Shown here piece by piece: positions 14,130 through 24,297 of a DNA stretch of 33,377 bases. The position numbers and the translations under genes are program-made. The notes beneath the pieces were generated by a model. That model ran no database searches, had not been told where the DNA came from, and saw nothing but the letters and a program-made list of their open reading frames with translations. The stretch is from Clostridia bacterium (GTDB lineage: Bacteria > Bacillota > Clostridia > Oscillospirales > CAG-272), in NCBI GenBank assembly GCA_017467815.1, contig JAFUKI010000101.1:1-33377 (forward strand). Reading direction: 5' to 3'. The stretch's first letter is position 1. Each line of letters starts with the position of its first letter.

Positions 14130-17093
14130 ATGGCAATGAAAACGACCCTCTCCATCGGTATGGACATCGGCTCCACTACCGCTAAACTTGCAGTCACCCG
14201 TGACGGCGAAGTGCTGTACTCCCGTTACGAGCGCCATTTTTCCAAGGTTCGCTCCACACTTTCCGGTATGCTCAAAGATGCATCGGCAGTGATCGGGGAC
14301 GAATCCTTTACGGCTGCCCTGTCCGGATCTGCCGGTATGGGTCTGGCTTCTGCGGCAGGCATTCCCTTTGTGCAGGAAGTATGGGCGACGGGACAGATCG
14401 TGAAAAAGCTGGAACCGGACACCTCCTGCGTCATTGAACTGGGGGGAGAGGACGCCAAGATCCTGTTTTTCACCGGGGGAACCGATGAGCGTATGAACGG
14501 TTCCTGTGCCGGCGGTACGGGTGCTTTTATCGACCAGATGGCATCCCTTCTCAACATGACCCCGGACGACATGGACGAAGTCAGCCTTACCCACAAGCGG
14601 ATCTACCCCATTGCCAGCCGCTGCGGTGTATTTGCCAAAACGGACGTACAGCCGCTGCTGAATCAGGGTGCGGCAAAAGCGGACGTAGCCGCCAGCATCT
14701 ACCAGGCGGTGGTGAACCAGACCATTGCCGGACTGGCGCAGGGGCGGAAGATCGAAGGAAAAGTCCTGTTCCTCGGCGGTCCGCTGTATTTCTGCAAGGG
14801 ACTCAGAGAACGCTTTGTGGAGACCCTGCATCTGGAAGAAGGCAAAACGGCGGTATTCCCGGAATATGCCCGGATCGCCTGTGCATTGGGTGCGGCGCTG
14901 TATGCGGTGGATGCCGGCGAGACCTTTACTCTGGATGCGCTGATCTCCGCCGTGGAAAATGCCAAACTGAAGGTTACCTCCAGCCGTATGCCGGCACTGT
15001 TTGAAACCAAGGCGGAATACGAAGCCTTTGCCGCCAGACACAGAAAAGCGGATGTACCCAAAGCATTGATCGAAGACTACTCCGGCGGTGCATGGCTGGG
15101 GATTGACTGCGGTTCCACCACCACCAAGCTGACGCTGATCGGGGAAAACAAGGAACTGCTGTATACATACTACGACTCCAACAAAGGCGACCCGGTCACC
15201 ATCGTCCGGGAACAGCTGAACCGGCTGTACGAGCAGTGCAGTGACCGGATCGTCATCAAAGGCAGTGCGGTAACGGGTTACGGGGAAGAGCTGATCAAAG
15301 CGGCGTTCCACTGCGACATCGGGGTGGTGGAGACCATCGCCCACTACACCGCGGCGAAGTTCTTCCAGCCGGAAGTGGATTTCATTCTGGACATCGGCGG
15401 GCAGGACATCAAGTGTTTCCGGATCCGCAACGGTGTGATCGACAGCATTATGCTGAACGAAGCCTGCTCTTCGGGATGCGGTTCCTTTATCGAGACCTTC
15501 GCCCGATCCATGGGGTATCTGTCCCCGGATTTTGCGAAGTTGGGTCTGTTCGCGAAGGCGCCGGTGAATCTTGGCAGCCGGTGCACGGTATTCATGAACT
15601 CCCAGGTAAAGCAGTCCCAGAAGGATGGTGCCAGTGTAGAAGACATTTCCGCAGGCTTGTCCATGAGTGTGGTCAAGAATGCGATCTATAAAGTGATCCG
15701 CGCCCATTCCCCGGACGAGCTGGGGCAGCACATTGTTGTACAGGGCGGCACATTCCACAACGATGCGGTTCTCCGTTCCTTTGAGCGGGAGATCGGCAGA
15801 GAGGTGGTACGCCCGTCCATTGCAGGGCTGATGGGTGCTTACGGTGCGGCGTTATATGCCATGGAGCGCACGGGGGACAGGGAAAAATCCGCCCTTCTGA
15901 CCCGTGAGGAACTGAGCGCATTCACCCACACCTCCAAGACAGCGGTATGCAGGGGATGCACAAACCACTGTTTCCTGACCATCAACACATTTGCGGACGG
16001 CGGCAGATATGTTTCCGGCAACAAATGTGAAAAAGGTGCGGGAATGAAGGAGATCAACCGGGACATTCCGAATCTGTACGCGGCGAAGCGGGAGTTTCTG
16101 CTGTCCTATCCCAAGGAACAGGGGAACGGAACGAGGGGAAAGATCGGGCTTCCGCTGGCGCTGGGGATGTACGAGCTGTATCCCTTATGGAGCGGTATTT
16201 TTGCTGCTCTGGGATTTGAAGTATACCAGTCGGGTCTGTCGGACAGAGAGACCTACGAGCTGGGGCATTTCTCGATTCCCTCCGACACGGCATGCTACCC
16301 GGCGAAGATCATGCACGGGCACATGGAAAAGTGCATAGCCGCCGGATGTGACGCGATATTCTACCCCCGTCTGACGTACAATGTAAACGAAAAGCAGGGG
16401 GACAACCATTACAACTGTCCGGTAGTGGCATATTACAGTGAGCTTTTGGCAGGAAACATGGACAATCTTGCCGGAAAGCGGTTTTTGTACCCGTATCTGG
16501 ACATCAACGACCGGAAGAATCTGGCGAAGGGTTTATACGAAAGTCTGCGTCCCCACTGGAGCGACATCCGCAAGGCAGAGGTACGCAGGGCGGTGGACGC
16601 AGGATTTAAGCAATACGAAGAATACATGGCGCAGATCCGCAAAGCCGGTGAAGAAGCGGTGGCATATGCGGAACAGAACGGACTGCGTCTGATGATACTG
16701 GCGGGTCGACCCTATCACATGGATCCGGAAATCGGGCACGGCATTGACAAGCTGGCTCTTTCCTTAGGGTATGCGGTAGTTTCCGAAGACGCCGTAGCCC
16801 ATCTCGCCCCCTTACCCGATGAGCTGCACGTTCTGAACCAATGGACCTACCACGCCCGTCTCTACCGCGCCGCCAACTACGCCGCATCCCACCCCAACGC
16901 AGACTTAGTCCAGCTGGTCAGCTTCGGCTGCGGTGTCGACGCCATCACCACCGACGAAGTCCGCCGCATCCTCGAATCCGCCGGCAAATTCTACACCCAG
17001 ATCAAAATCGACGAGATCACCAACCTGGGTGCGGTCAAGATCCGTCTGCGGACGCTGCAGGCTGGTACGGGGGGGACGGGGTCGCTTTCTTGA
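14130..17093 (+). CDS. 2-hydroxyacyl-CoA dehydratase activase-like protein, N-terminal two thirds (split gene)
   Basis: The 987-residue protein has two consecutive BadF/BcrA/HgdC-type ATPase domains. The first spans about 1-310: GMDIGSTTAKLAV, ELGGEDAKI, GSCAGGTGAFIDQMA and SRCGVFAK with the [4Fe-4S] Cys pair. The second spans about 320-590: GIDCGSTTTKLTL, DIGGQDIK, ACSSGCGSFIETFA and SRCTVFMNSQ. A DUF2229 domain starts near residue 670. Such proteins use ATP and an iron-sulfur cluster for one-electron activation of 2-hydroxyacyl-CoA dehydratase-type enzymes; the role of the giant fused form is not settled. The family normally continues for ~400 more residues, found here at 17651. The final residues GTGGTGSLS and the stop lie in repeat copy F. 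Start 14130 has GAGG 6 bases upstream; ATG 14127 and 14136 are alternatives. Confidence 0.88.
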   Translation: MAMKTTLSIGMDIGSTTAKLAVTRDGEVLYSRYERHFSKVRSTLSGMLKDASAVIGDESFTAALSGSAGMGLASAAGIPFVQEVWATGQIVKKLEPDTSCVIELGGEDAKILFFTGGTDERMNGSCAGGTGAFIDQMASLLNMTPDDMDEVSLTHKRIYPIASRCGVFAKTDVQPLLNQGAAKADVAASIYQAVVNQTIAGLAQGRKIEGKVLFLGGPLYFCKGLRERFVETLHLEEGKTAVFPEYARIACALGAALYAVDAGETFTLDALISAVENAKLKVTSSRMPALFETKAEYEAFAARHRKADVPKALIEDYSGGAWLGIDCGSTTTKLTLIGENKELLYTYYDSNKGDPVTIVREQLNRLYEQCSDRIVIKGSAVTGYGEELIKAAFHCDIGVVETIAHYTAAKFFQPEVDFILDIGGQDIKCFRIRNGVIDSIMLNEACSSGCGSFIETFARSMGYLSPDFAKLGLFAKAPVNLGSRCTVFMNSQVKQSQKDGASVEDISAGLSMSVVKNAIYKVIRAHSPDELGQHIVVQGGTFHNDAVLRSFEREIGREVVRPSIAGLMGAYGAALYAMERTGDREKSALLTREELSAFTHTSKTAVCRGCTNHCFLTINTFADGGRYVSGNKCEKGAGMKEINRDIPNLYAAKREFLLSYPKEQGNGTRGKIGLPLALGMYELYPLWSGIFAALGFEVYQSGLSDRETYELGHFSIPSDTACYPAKIMHGHMEKCIAAGCDAIFYPRLTYNVNEKQGDNHYNCPVVAYYSELLAGNMDNLAGKRFLYPYLDINDRKNLAKGLYESLRPHWSDIRKAEVRRAVDAGFKQYEEYMAQIRKAGEEAVAYAEQNGLRLMILAGRPYHMDPEIGHGIDKLALSLGYAVVSEDAVAHLAPLPDELHVLNQWTYHARLYRAANYAASHPNADLVQLVSFGCGVDAITTDEVRRILESAGKFYTQIKIDEITNLGAVKIRLRTLQAGTGGTGSLS

Positions 17094-17625
17094 AAGAAAG
17101 CTCCGCAAAGAACTTTCATGAGGGGTTTATTGGATGGGTGGAGTTTTGGTTCTCTGAATGGGGAATTGGCTCCCGCAGGTGGTGCTGTGCGTTGGGATAT
17201 TGTTATTGCAAGGCATTAGAAGTAGTGGAGATGGAAATCAGGGACCACCGAGACCCTGATTTCCCACGCCGGTTTCTTGGGTGCGTGATATAGTAATCCA
17301 CGGGTTGACCTGATAATTTTTCCTACAGCCATCAACAAAAACCAAACCCAGCAAAACTCCACTGGTGAAAACCATCCTCCCCCCAATCGCCCAAACTGTG
17401 TAGCCTTCCCCAGTGGGGGAAGGGGGACCACGTAGTGGTGGATGAGGTGTAACGAACAATTAGAACCTACCAAATTGGTGATAACCCAATTATAACCCAA
17501 TCCCCCCGTTCCCCCCACATTCCGAAGGAATATATCGTGGACTTAAGATAAATCTTAAGTCCCCCGCAGAGTGCATATCACGGACTTAAGGCAAAAACCT
17601 TAAGTCCCTCCTCCCCCGCAAAAAA
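17068..17625 (-). repeat. Modular hairpin repeat, copy F (reverse, long form, inside the activase gene)
   Basis: This copy is the inverted counterpart of E, with the same extended module at roughly 85-90% identity by eye. It starts with a terminal hairpin GCTTTCT/AGAAAGC (17084-17101) whose loop holds the TGA stop of the upstream gene. Further modules are a GGAAATCAGGG-type stem (17231-17266 region), CCACTGGTG, CTTCCCC/GGGGAAG, ACCAC-GTA-GTGGT (17427-17439), ATTCC/GGAAT, and two GGACTTAAG hairpins (17539-17562 and 17582-17607). No independent gene is seen. Confidence 0.85.
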
Positions 17626-17650
17626 ACCAACCAAGAAAGAGAGCGATACA

Positions 17651-18892
<1,242 letters not shown>

Positions 18893-18917
18893 GGATATAG
18901 AATCACGAGGTATCTGC

Positions 18918-20813
18918 ATGAAACACGGTTTTATCAAACTTGCAGCAGCGGTTCCGGAAATTTCCGTAGCCGCGCCGGAGAAGAATGAACAGGAGATCCT
19001 GCGCTGTATCCAAGAAGCCGCAGAAAAAGGCGTCCATGTTCTTTGCTTCCCCGAACTTTCTCTCACCGGCTGCACCTGTGGGGATCTGTTCCTGACAGAT
19101 GCTTTGCTGGACAGCGCGGAAAAAGCTCTTTTCCGATTGGTGGAAGCCAGTACGGCATGGGATATTCTTGTGTTTGTTGGCGTTCCCCTGAGAAGATCGG
19201 ATAAACTATACAACTGTGCCGTAGGGTTCTCCGGCGGTAAGATATGGGGTATTGTCCCCAAAGTATGTCTCAGTGCCGCGGACAGACGGTATTTCGCCCC
19301 GGGGGAAGACGGCAGGATTTTCCTTGACGGGAAGGACTACTGTTTCGGCGATTATCTGTTCACCTGTACCAATCAGCCCGCCCTTTCCGTAGGCTGTATG
19401 ATCGGTACGGAATGGGAAAGTGCTGACTCCCGATTGAGAAGAATTACCGCATCCGGTGCCACCGTGGCAGTATGTCTGGGCGGTTCTCCGGAAATCGTGG
19501 GAAAGGAAGGATACCGCCGCAGTCTGGCTGCTGCACAGTCGGGTATGCATACCTGTGCCATCGTGTACAGCGGTGCGGGAGAAGGGGAATCCACAACGGA
19601 TTACGTATTCTCCGGGCATTCCCTGATTGCATCCGGCGGTGTGATCATAACCGAAAAACGTCCGTTTACGGAGGAAAAACTGCTCTGCGGCGTGGTGGAC
19701 ATATGCCATTTGTGCCATGACCGCAGGAAAAACGCCGGCGCAGAAAATGAAAGATCCGCTATCGCCGTTCCCGGTGTCGTAACCTTCCCCTTCCCATATG
19801 GGGAGACCGATCTGACCGGCGTACTGGCGAAACGTCCCTTCATCCCCGAAAAAGCGGAAGACATGCGGGATGTCTGCAGCCGGATCCTGGAAATTCAGGC
19901 AAGAGGACTGGCGAAACGGCTTCGCGCTTCCCATGCGAAAGGCGCGGTAGTGGCGCTGTCCGGCGGACTGGATTCCACGCTGGCGCTGATCGTAACGGTG
20001 CGTGCCATGGATATACTGGCTCGGGGACATGAGGAGATTCTGTCCGTAACTATGCCCTGTTTCGGCACCACGAACCGTACCAGAAGCAACGCGGAAGAGC
20101 TGGCGGCGGAACTGGGTACATCTTTCCGGTGCATCGACATCAAGGAAGCGGTGGATCTGCACTTCCGGGATATCGGACACGACGCGGAGGACCATTCCGT
20201 GGTATACGAAAACGCCCAGGCAAGAGAACGCACCCAGATCATCATGGATATTGCCAACCGTGACGGCAGTCTGGTGATCGGGACGGGGGATCTGTCCGAG
20301 CTGGCACTGGGCTGGGCAACCTACAACGGGGATCATATGTCCAACTACGGCGTAAACGGCGGTGTTCCGAAAACGCTGATCCGGTATGTGGTATCCTATT
20401 ACGCGGATATCTGCGAAGAAGGGGGCAAGACCCGTCTGGCGCAGGTGCTGAGAGATATTCTGGATACACCCGTATCCCCGGAGCTTCTGCCGCCCAAGGA
20501 CGGAGACATCGCCCAGCGGACGGAAGACATTGTCGGTCCCTACGATCTCCACGATTTCTTCCTGTATCATCTGGTACGCTGGGGAGAAACGCCGGAGAAG
20601 ATATACAGAGAAGCCAAAGCGGCATTTGCCGGCGAATTTGCGGATGACGTGATTGAAAAATGGCTGCGGACCTTCCTGCGCCGGTTCTACACCCAGCAGT
20701 TCAAGAGAAGCGCATTGCCGGACGGACCGAAAGTGGGGTCTGTGGGATTCTCTCCCCGCGGCGACTGGCAGATGCCCTCGGACGCAGTTCCGGAAGATGT
20801 GCATCTGGGATAA
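18918..20813 (+). CDS. nadE: Glutamine-dependent type NAD+ synthetase
   Basis: The 631-residue protein has an N-terminal nitrilase-fold glutaminase domain (about 1-280) and a C-terminal NAD synthetase domain with the ATP-pyrophosphatase loop LSGGLDST (Ser348). It also has the family motifs CFGTTNRTRSNAE, GTGDLSELALGWATYNGDHMSNYGVN and VPKTLI. It converts nicotinic acid adenine dinucleotide to NAD+. The glutaminase Glu46 (FPELSLTG) and Lys115 (VPKVCL) are present, but the usual EICEDLW stretch with the catalytic Cys reads GCMIGTEW, placing the only Cys (Cys160) two residues from the expected position. Ammonia rather than glutamine might be the nitrogen source. The start is set by CGAGGT upstream; an earlier in-frame ATG would overlap the previous gene. 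Confidence 0.92.
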   Translation: MKHGFIKLAAAVPEISVAAPEKNEQEILRCIQEAAEKGVHVLCFPELSLTGCTCGDLFLTDALLDSAEKALFRLVEASTAWDILVFVGVPLRRSDKLYNCAVGFSGGKIWGIVPKVCLSAADRRYFAPGEDGRIFLDGKDYCFGDYLFTCTNQPALSVGCMIGTEWESADSRLRRITASGATVAVCLGGSPEIVGKEGYRRSLAAAQSGMHTCAIVYSGAGEGESTTDYVFSGHSLIASGGVIITEKRPFTEEKLLCGVVDICHLCHDRRKNAGAENERSAIAVPGVVTFPFPYGETDLTGVLAKRPFIPEKAEDMRDVCSRILEIQARGLAKRLRASHAKGAVVALSGGLDSTLALIVTVRAMDILARGHEEILSVTMPCFGTTNRTRSNAEELAAELGTSFRCIDIKEAVDLHFRDIGHDAEDHSVVYENAQARERTQIIMDIANRDGSLVIGTGDLSELALGWATYNGDHMSNYGVNGGVPKTLIRYVVSYYADICEEGGKTRLAQVLRDILDTPVSPELLPPKDGDIAQRTEDIVGPYDLHDFFLYHLVRWGETPEKIYREAKAAFAGEFADDVIEKWLRTFLRRFYTQQFKRSALPDGPKVGSVGFSPRGDWQMPSDAVPEDVHLG

Positions 20814-20862
20814 AAAAACGACCGCACACTGCCGTCGAAAACATTGAAATTTGAGGTAACCT

Positions 20863-21804
20863 ATGTCTTTTACATCTTTGCTGACCACGATTGCGACCTT
20901 ATTTCTGATGCTGGTGGTGGGGTTTGTCTGTGGAAAACTGCGCATCATTGACGAAACTTCATCCAAAAACCTGTCCACGCTGATCGTGAAGGTAGGTCAG
21001 CCGTTTCTGGTGATTTCCTCCCTGATCATACTGGATTATTCCGCGGAAAACCTGAAAACGGGCGGCATCATCTTTGTTGTGGGACTCTTCGTACATTTTC
21101 TGCTGGCGTTCTTCTCCTTCCTGTTCGCGTTTCCGCTGCGGAAGAATCTGGATGCCGGCAAGCTGGCGGAGTTCGCCATGGTATTCACCAACTGCGGTTT
21201 TATCGGATTCCCGATTCTGAAATCCATCTTCGGTGACATCGGCTTATTCTACGGCGCGTTTTATGTAGTGAGTTTTTACCTGTTCACGTGGACATGGGGT
21301 ATCATGATCTTAGCCCGCGGCAGAAGCGACATCCGACTGACGGTGAAGAAGGCGCTGGTGAATTACGGCACGATCCCCTGTCTGATCGGTATTCTGCTGT
21401 TCATCCTCCCCCTGCCCCTTCCGGATGCTTTCACGAATCTCTGTTCCTACGTCGGCGGTCTGTGCACGCCCGTTTCCGTACTGATCACCGGTGCCAATCT
21501 GTCCCGCCGCAGTCTCCTGAAGCTGCTGAAAAATCCTTATGTATATTATGTAAATCTGATTCGTCTGGTGGTACTTCCTCTGCTGATAACCACCATCCTC
21601 TGGCTTCTCGGTCTTCCCGATTATCTGGTGGTCTTCAGCTGTGTCATGACTGCCATGCCTTCCGCTGCCAACATTACGATGTTCGGGGAGCTTTACAGCA
21701 TTGACCCCGGCACGGCTGCTGAATTCGTGGGAAGCACGTCGATTTTGTGTACGGCTACGCTGCTGCCGGTTATCTCTTTTGCAAACTGGCTTGTGAGTTT
21801 GTGA
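20863..21804 (+). CDS. AEC family transporter (auxin efflux carrier/malate permease-like)
   Basis: The 313-residue membrane protein has about ten hydrophobic segments in two similar halves. It has the AEC-family pattern, including VGFVCGKLRIIDE at the start, FTNCGFIGFPIL in the first half and CVMTAMPSAANITMFGELY in the second half, where the helices are broken. Members move organic acids such as malate or other anions; the substrate is not predictable. GAGGT precedes the start. It lies 49 bp after nadE without a promoter I can see, so it may be co-transcribed. A strong terminator follows at 21835. Confidence 0.88.
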   Translation: MSFTSLLTTIATLFLMLVVGFVCGKLRIIDETSSKNLSTLIVKVGQPFLVISSLIILDYSAENLKTGGIIFVVGLFVHFLLAFFSFLFAFPLRKNLDAGKLAEFAMVFTNCGFIGFPILKSIFGDIGLFYGAFYVVSFYLFTWTWGIMILARGRSDIRLTVKKALVNYGTIPCLIGILLFILPLPLPDAFTNLCSYVGGLCTPVSVLITGANLSRRSLLKLLKNPYVYYVNLIRLVVLPLLITTILWLLGLPDYLVVFSCVMTAMPSAANITMFGELYSIDPGTAAEFVGSTSILCTATLLPVISFANWLVSL

Positions 21805-21834
21805 GGGAATGGGAAGCTGAATTTTGTTATATGG

Positions 21835-21876
21835 ACTCCGCAAAAAACTTTTGGATGTGTTTTTTGCGGAGTTTTT
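21835..21876 (+). terminator. Intrinsic terminator after the AEC transporter gene
   Basis: A perfect 14-bp stem (ACTCCGCAAAAAAC at 21835-21848 with 21859-21872, 10-base loop) runs into a T tract. It is unrelated to the repeat family modules. Confidence 0.9.
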
Positions 21877-21909
21877 GTTGTGATTGGATGGGGACTGCGG
21901 AAAAATCTT

Positions 21910-22180
21910 CAATCATCCAACTCCATTGGTGAAAACTGTACTTTAAATTTATGCCGCACTGTGTAAGCCTCCCTCCGAGGCATACCTGCCTCAAGGGAGC
22001 CATGGTGTAGGATCGGCGGTCAGGTGAGTATGGATCTCACCAGTAGAGTATTATTTGGTTAGGTTTATGCGAAAATAAAAAAATCCCCCTTTTTTCAAAG
22101 TTTTTTGAAAAGAGGGAGGGGTGCAGGGGAGGGAGGAAAGCTTTTTCGCAAAAAGTTTTCCTCCCTCCCCTGCAAAAATT
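21910..22180. repeat. Modular hairpin repeat, copy G (inside-out composite)
   Basis: The left part (about 21920-22000) is in reverse orientation, with CTCCATTGGTGA and a CTCCCT/AGGGAG stem enclosing GAGGCA/TGCCTC. The right part (about 22037-22180) is in forward orientation, with TCACCAGTAGAGT, TTTATGC, the A-rich tract and both terminator hairpins. The hairpin-array end is missing from both parts. It lies in the convergent gap between the AEC and deacetylase genes. Confidence 0.8.
22078..22173 (-). terminator. Double hairpin terminator of the deacetylase gene
   Basis: Downstream of the deacetylase stop (minus strand) there is a very long hairpin (22123-22173: 17 bp including GCAGGGGAGGGAGG, then CTTTTT/AAAAAG around a 3-base loop). 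It is followed by a second hairpin (22085-22121) that runs into T residues at 22078-22084. Both are modules of repeat copy G. Confidence 0.75.
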
Positions 22181-22189
22181 CACATTAAC

Positions 22190-23245
22190 TCACCCCATGA
22201 TCGGGCGGATTTCGTAGCCTTCGGCGCGGGCGTAGTCGATGAAGTCGCCGAGGATGGCGGCGTTGGTGGGGCCTACGGTGTGGAAGAGGTAGACGGCGCC
22301 GTTGTGGAGGCCTTGTTTGGCTTTTTCGAGGGCGACGGCGGGTTCCATCTGGTTATCTTCGTCGTAGTCGTAGTATGCCCAGGACCAGAGAACGGTGTAG
22401 AGTCCCATTTTGTGGGCGAGGGCGATGGAACGCTCGTTGCAGGCACCGTAGCCGGGACGGTAGTATACAGTGGGAGGTGCGTCCGGGAAGCGGTCACTGA
22501 TCATCTTTTCCAGACCTTCGATCTCCTCAATAAACTTTTCCGGCGTTACCTGGGTCGCGTTGATGTGGTTGACCGTGTGGTTGCCGAGGACGTGCCCTTC
22601 GTCCAGCATACGCCGGATCTGGGCTTCCGCGGTTTCTACATAATACCCCGTCAGGAAGAAAAGTCCGGGGGCGTTTTTTTCTTTCAGAACATCCAGAATG
22701 GGTTCCGTCCAGCCGTTTTCGTAACCGCAGTCGAAGGTCAGGTATATTACCTTCTCATCTTCGTTCTGCCGGTAAATGGCGTTGTATTTCTCCAGAGCCG
22801 CCAGCGTGTCCTTGGTTCTGTCCCATTTGTAGGTGACTTCACCGGTGGTGAGATCCCGTTCCGTTTTGCCGGGATACCAGGAGCCGGTCGTGTCGTCCTT
22901 TGCATTGTCGCTGAACAGGGCATTGCTCATCGCCTTGATGTCGGACAGGTCGGACAGGGTACTGCGGTCCGGGGCGGGAATGTTATAAACATACTTGCCG
23001 TTTTCTATGGAATATGTGGGCACGGTCGAAGTGGGTGCGGCAGCCTGGCTGTCCGTTTCCGTACCGCCGGTCTCCTCGGCGCTTTCCGATTCTGCAGTCT
23101 CCGGCTCAACCGGTACAAAAGCCTGCGCTTCGTCCCGTCCGACGCCGCCTGTCTCCGAAGGTCTGCCCGTCGCTTTATCGCCGCAAGCCGACAAACACAG
23201 CAGAGCCGCCAAAAGTCCGCAAAGTAAACCACGTATATTCTTCAT
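22190..23245 (-). CDS. PdaA-like polysaccharide deacetylase lipoprotein
   Basis: The 351-residue protein begins with a lipoprotein signal ending LLCLSAC, then a ~100-residue Ser/Glu/Thr-rich low-complexity linker. A NodB-type deacetylase domain follows: TFDCGYENGWTEPILDVLK with the catalytic and metal Asp, NHTVNH with two metal His, RPGYGACNE and a terminal LFHTVG. The TFD-x-GYENG form and overall domain resemble B. subtilis PdaA, which removes acetyl groups from muramic acid during spore cortex muramic-delta-lactam formation. Action on vegetative peptidoglycan is equally possible. I chose ATG 23245, which directly gives the signal peptide, although no strong ribosome site is seen. The last ~270 bp are strongly biased to C-ending codons next to repeat G. 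Confidence 0.87.
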   Translation of the reverse strand: MKNIRGLLCGLLAALLCLSACGDKATGRPSETGGVGRDEAQAFVPVEPETAESESAEETGGTETDSQAAAPTSTVPTYSIENGKYVYNIPAPDRSTLSDLSDIKAMSNALFSDNAKDDTTGSWYPGKTERDLTTGEVTYKWDRTKDTLAALEKYNAIYRQNEDEKVIYLTFDCGYENGWTEPILDVLKEKNAPGLFFLTGYYVETAEAQIRRMLDEGHVLGNHTVNHINATQVTPEKFIEEIEGLEKMISDRFPDAPPTVYYRPGYGACNERSIALAHKMGLYTVLWSWAYYDYDEDNQMEPAVALEKAKQGLHNGAVYLFHTVGPTNAAILGDFIDYARAEGYEIRPIMG

Positions 23246-23308
23246 AACACCATACCAACCTTCCCAGGATTTTGCAGAAAATGCCAAATCATCCGTATTT
23301 ATAGTATT

Positions 23309-23337
23309 ATTCTACCACATCTACTGCGGAATTGCAA
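23309..23337 (-). promoter_or_regulatory. Promoter of the deacetylase gene
   Basis: On the minus strand TTGCAA (23332-23337) and TAGAAT (23309-23314) are 17 bp apart, about 65 bases upstream of the start codon. Confidence 0.65.
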
Positions 23338-23344
23338 CTGTTGG

Positions 23345-23626
23345 GGAGGTTTTTTTGGGGGAGAATGGGACTTAAGGTTTTACCTTAAGTCCGCGATATA
23401 CGCTTCGCGTGCGATATATCCCTACGGAATGTGGGGGGAAACGGGATTGGGTCTGCATCAATTTAGTAGGTTCTAATCGTACGTTACACCTCATCCGTCA
23501 GCCTTAAGGCTGCCACCTTCCCCCACTGGGGAAGGCTACACAGTTTGGGCGATTGACGGGAGTAAGGTTTTCACCAGTGGAGTATTATTTGGTTTGGTTT
23601 ATGCAGAAAATAAAAAAACAAAAAAT
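23345..23626 (+). repeat. Modular hairpin repeat, copy H (left part of a split copy)
   Basis: A forward copy with a perfect 10-bp GGACTTAAGG hairpin (23368-23392), an ACGC/GCGT hairpin, CAGCCTTAAGGCTG (23499-23512), CTTCCCC/GGGGAAG, CACCAGTGGAG and TTTATGCAG. It stops in the A-rich tract at 23607-23626. The terminator modules expected next are absent here and are found at 26487-26605 (copy I). Confidence 0.85.
23607..23626 (+). repeat. A-rich direct repeat, left border of the inserted cassette
   Basis: The pattern is AAAAT, then seven A, C, six A and T. The same pattern with four A in the middle run lies at 26470-26486. Only one such tract is present in uninterrupted copies A and G. It borders the AT-rich cassette 11 bp from the ATPase stop codon. 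Confidence 0.65.
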
Positions 23627-23636
23627 TGTTTAAACA

Positions 23637-24296
23637 TCAATTTGTTTTTCCATCCACAATTGATATGATCCTGCTGCAATACCCCGCAACTTCCGGATCA
23701 TGGGTAACGATCACGATGGTTCGTCCATCTTTATTCAGTCTACTGAACAGATCCATTACATCTCTCGTGGACTTTCTGTCCAGATTTCCGGTAGGTTCAT
23801 CGGCAAATATACACTGGGGATCGTTGATCAATGCTCTGGCGATTGCCACTCTCTGCTGTTCACCGCCGGACATTTCAAAAGGAAAATGTTCCAGCCGGTC
23901 TGTAATCCCAAGGCTATCTGTAATGGCACGCAGTTTCCCGTCCTCCGGCTTGATATCGTTCAGCAGTGAAGGAACGGCAATATTTTCCTGTGCTGTCAGC
24001 ATGGGAAGGAGATTGAAATGCTGGAATATGTAGCTGATATGATTGCGGCGGAATTCGGCAAGGTCATCACGGCTCATGGCATACAAATCCTTTCCGTCCA
24101 GTATAACCTTTCCGTTGGTAGGCTTCATCAGACCCGCACAAAGCTGCAGAAACGTACTTTTTCCGGCACCGGAAGGTCCGGTTACCGCAACCATTTCCCC
24201 TTTTTCAATTTTTATTGTTATATCATTGACCGCTTTGACGGTACGGTTTCCGCTGATAAAATCTTTTGTGATATTTTTCGCTTCAAGCAGTGCCAT
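23637..24296 (-). CDS. ABC transporter ATP-binding protein (LolD/MacB type)
   Basis: The 219-residue protein is a complete ABC ATPase: Walker A GPSGAGKST, Q-loop FQHFNLLP, signature EMSGGEQQRVAIARAL, Walker B CIFADEPTGNLD, H-loop VTHD. The sequence around the signature places it in the MacB/LolD/FtsE group that pairs with FtsX-like permeases. AGGAGG upstream supports ATG 24296, one base after the permease stop, so the two are translated together. It is the last gene of the AT-rich peptide cassette and probably powers export of, or protection against, the peptide encoded at 25849-26241. Base composition is closer to the host than that of the other two cassette genes. Confidence 0.92.
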   Translation of the reverse strand: MALLEAKNITKDFISGNRTVKAVNDITIKIEKGEMVAVTGPSGAGKSTFLQLCAGLMKPTNGKVILDGKDLYAMSRDDLAEFRRNHISYIFQHFNLLPMLTAQENIAVPSLLNDIKPEDGKLRAITDSLGITDRLEHFPFEMSGGEQQRVAIARALINDPQCIFADEPTGNLDRKSTRDVMDLFSRLNKDGRTIVIVTHDPEVAGYCSRIISIVDGKTN

Positions 24297-24297
24297 A

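Noticed and set aside
14073..15758. 561-residue open frame on the minus strand
   Set aside because: It is antisense to the activase gene, with Arg/His/Gln-rich composition and no family motifs.
22190..23287. Longer start for the deacetylase at 23287
   Set aside because: It would place 14 hydrophilic residues before a clear lipoprotein signal peptide; ATG 23245 gives the signal directly.
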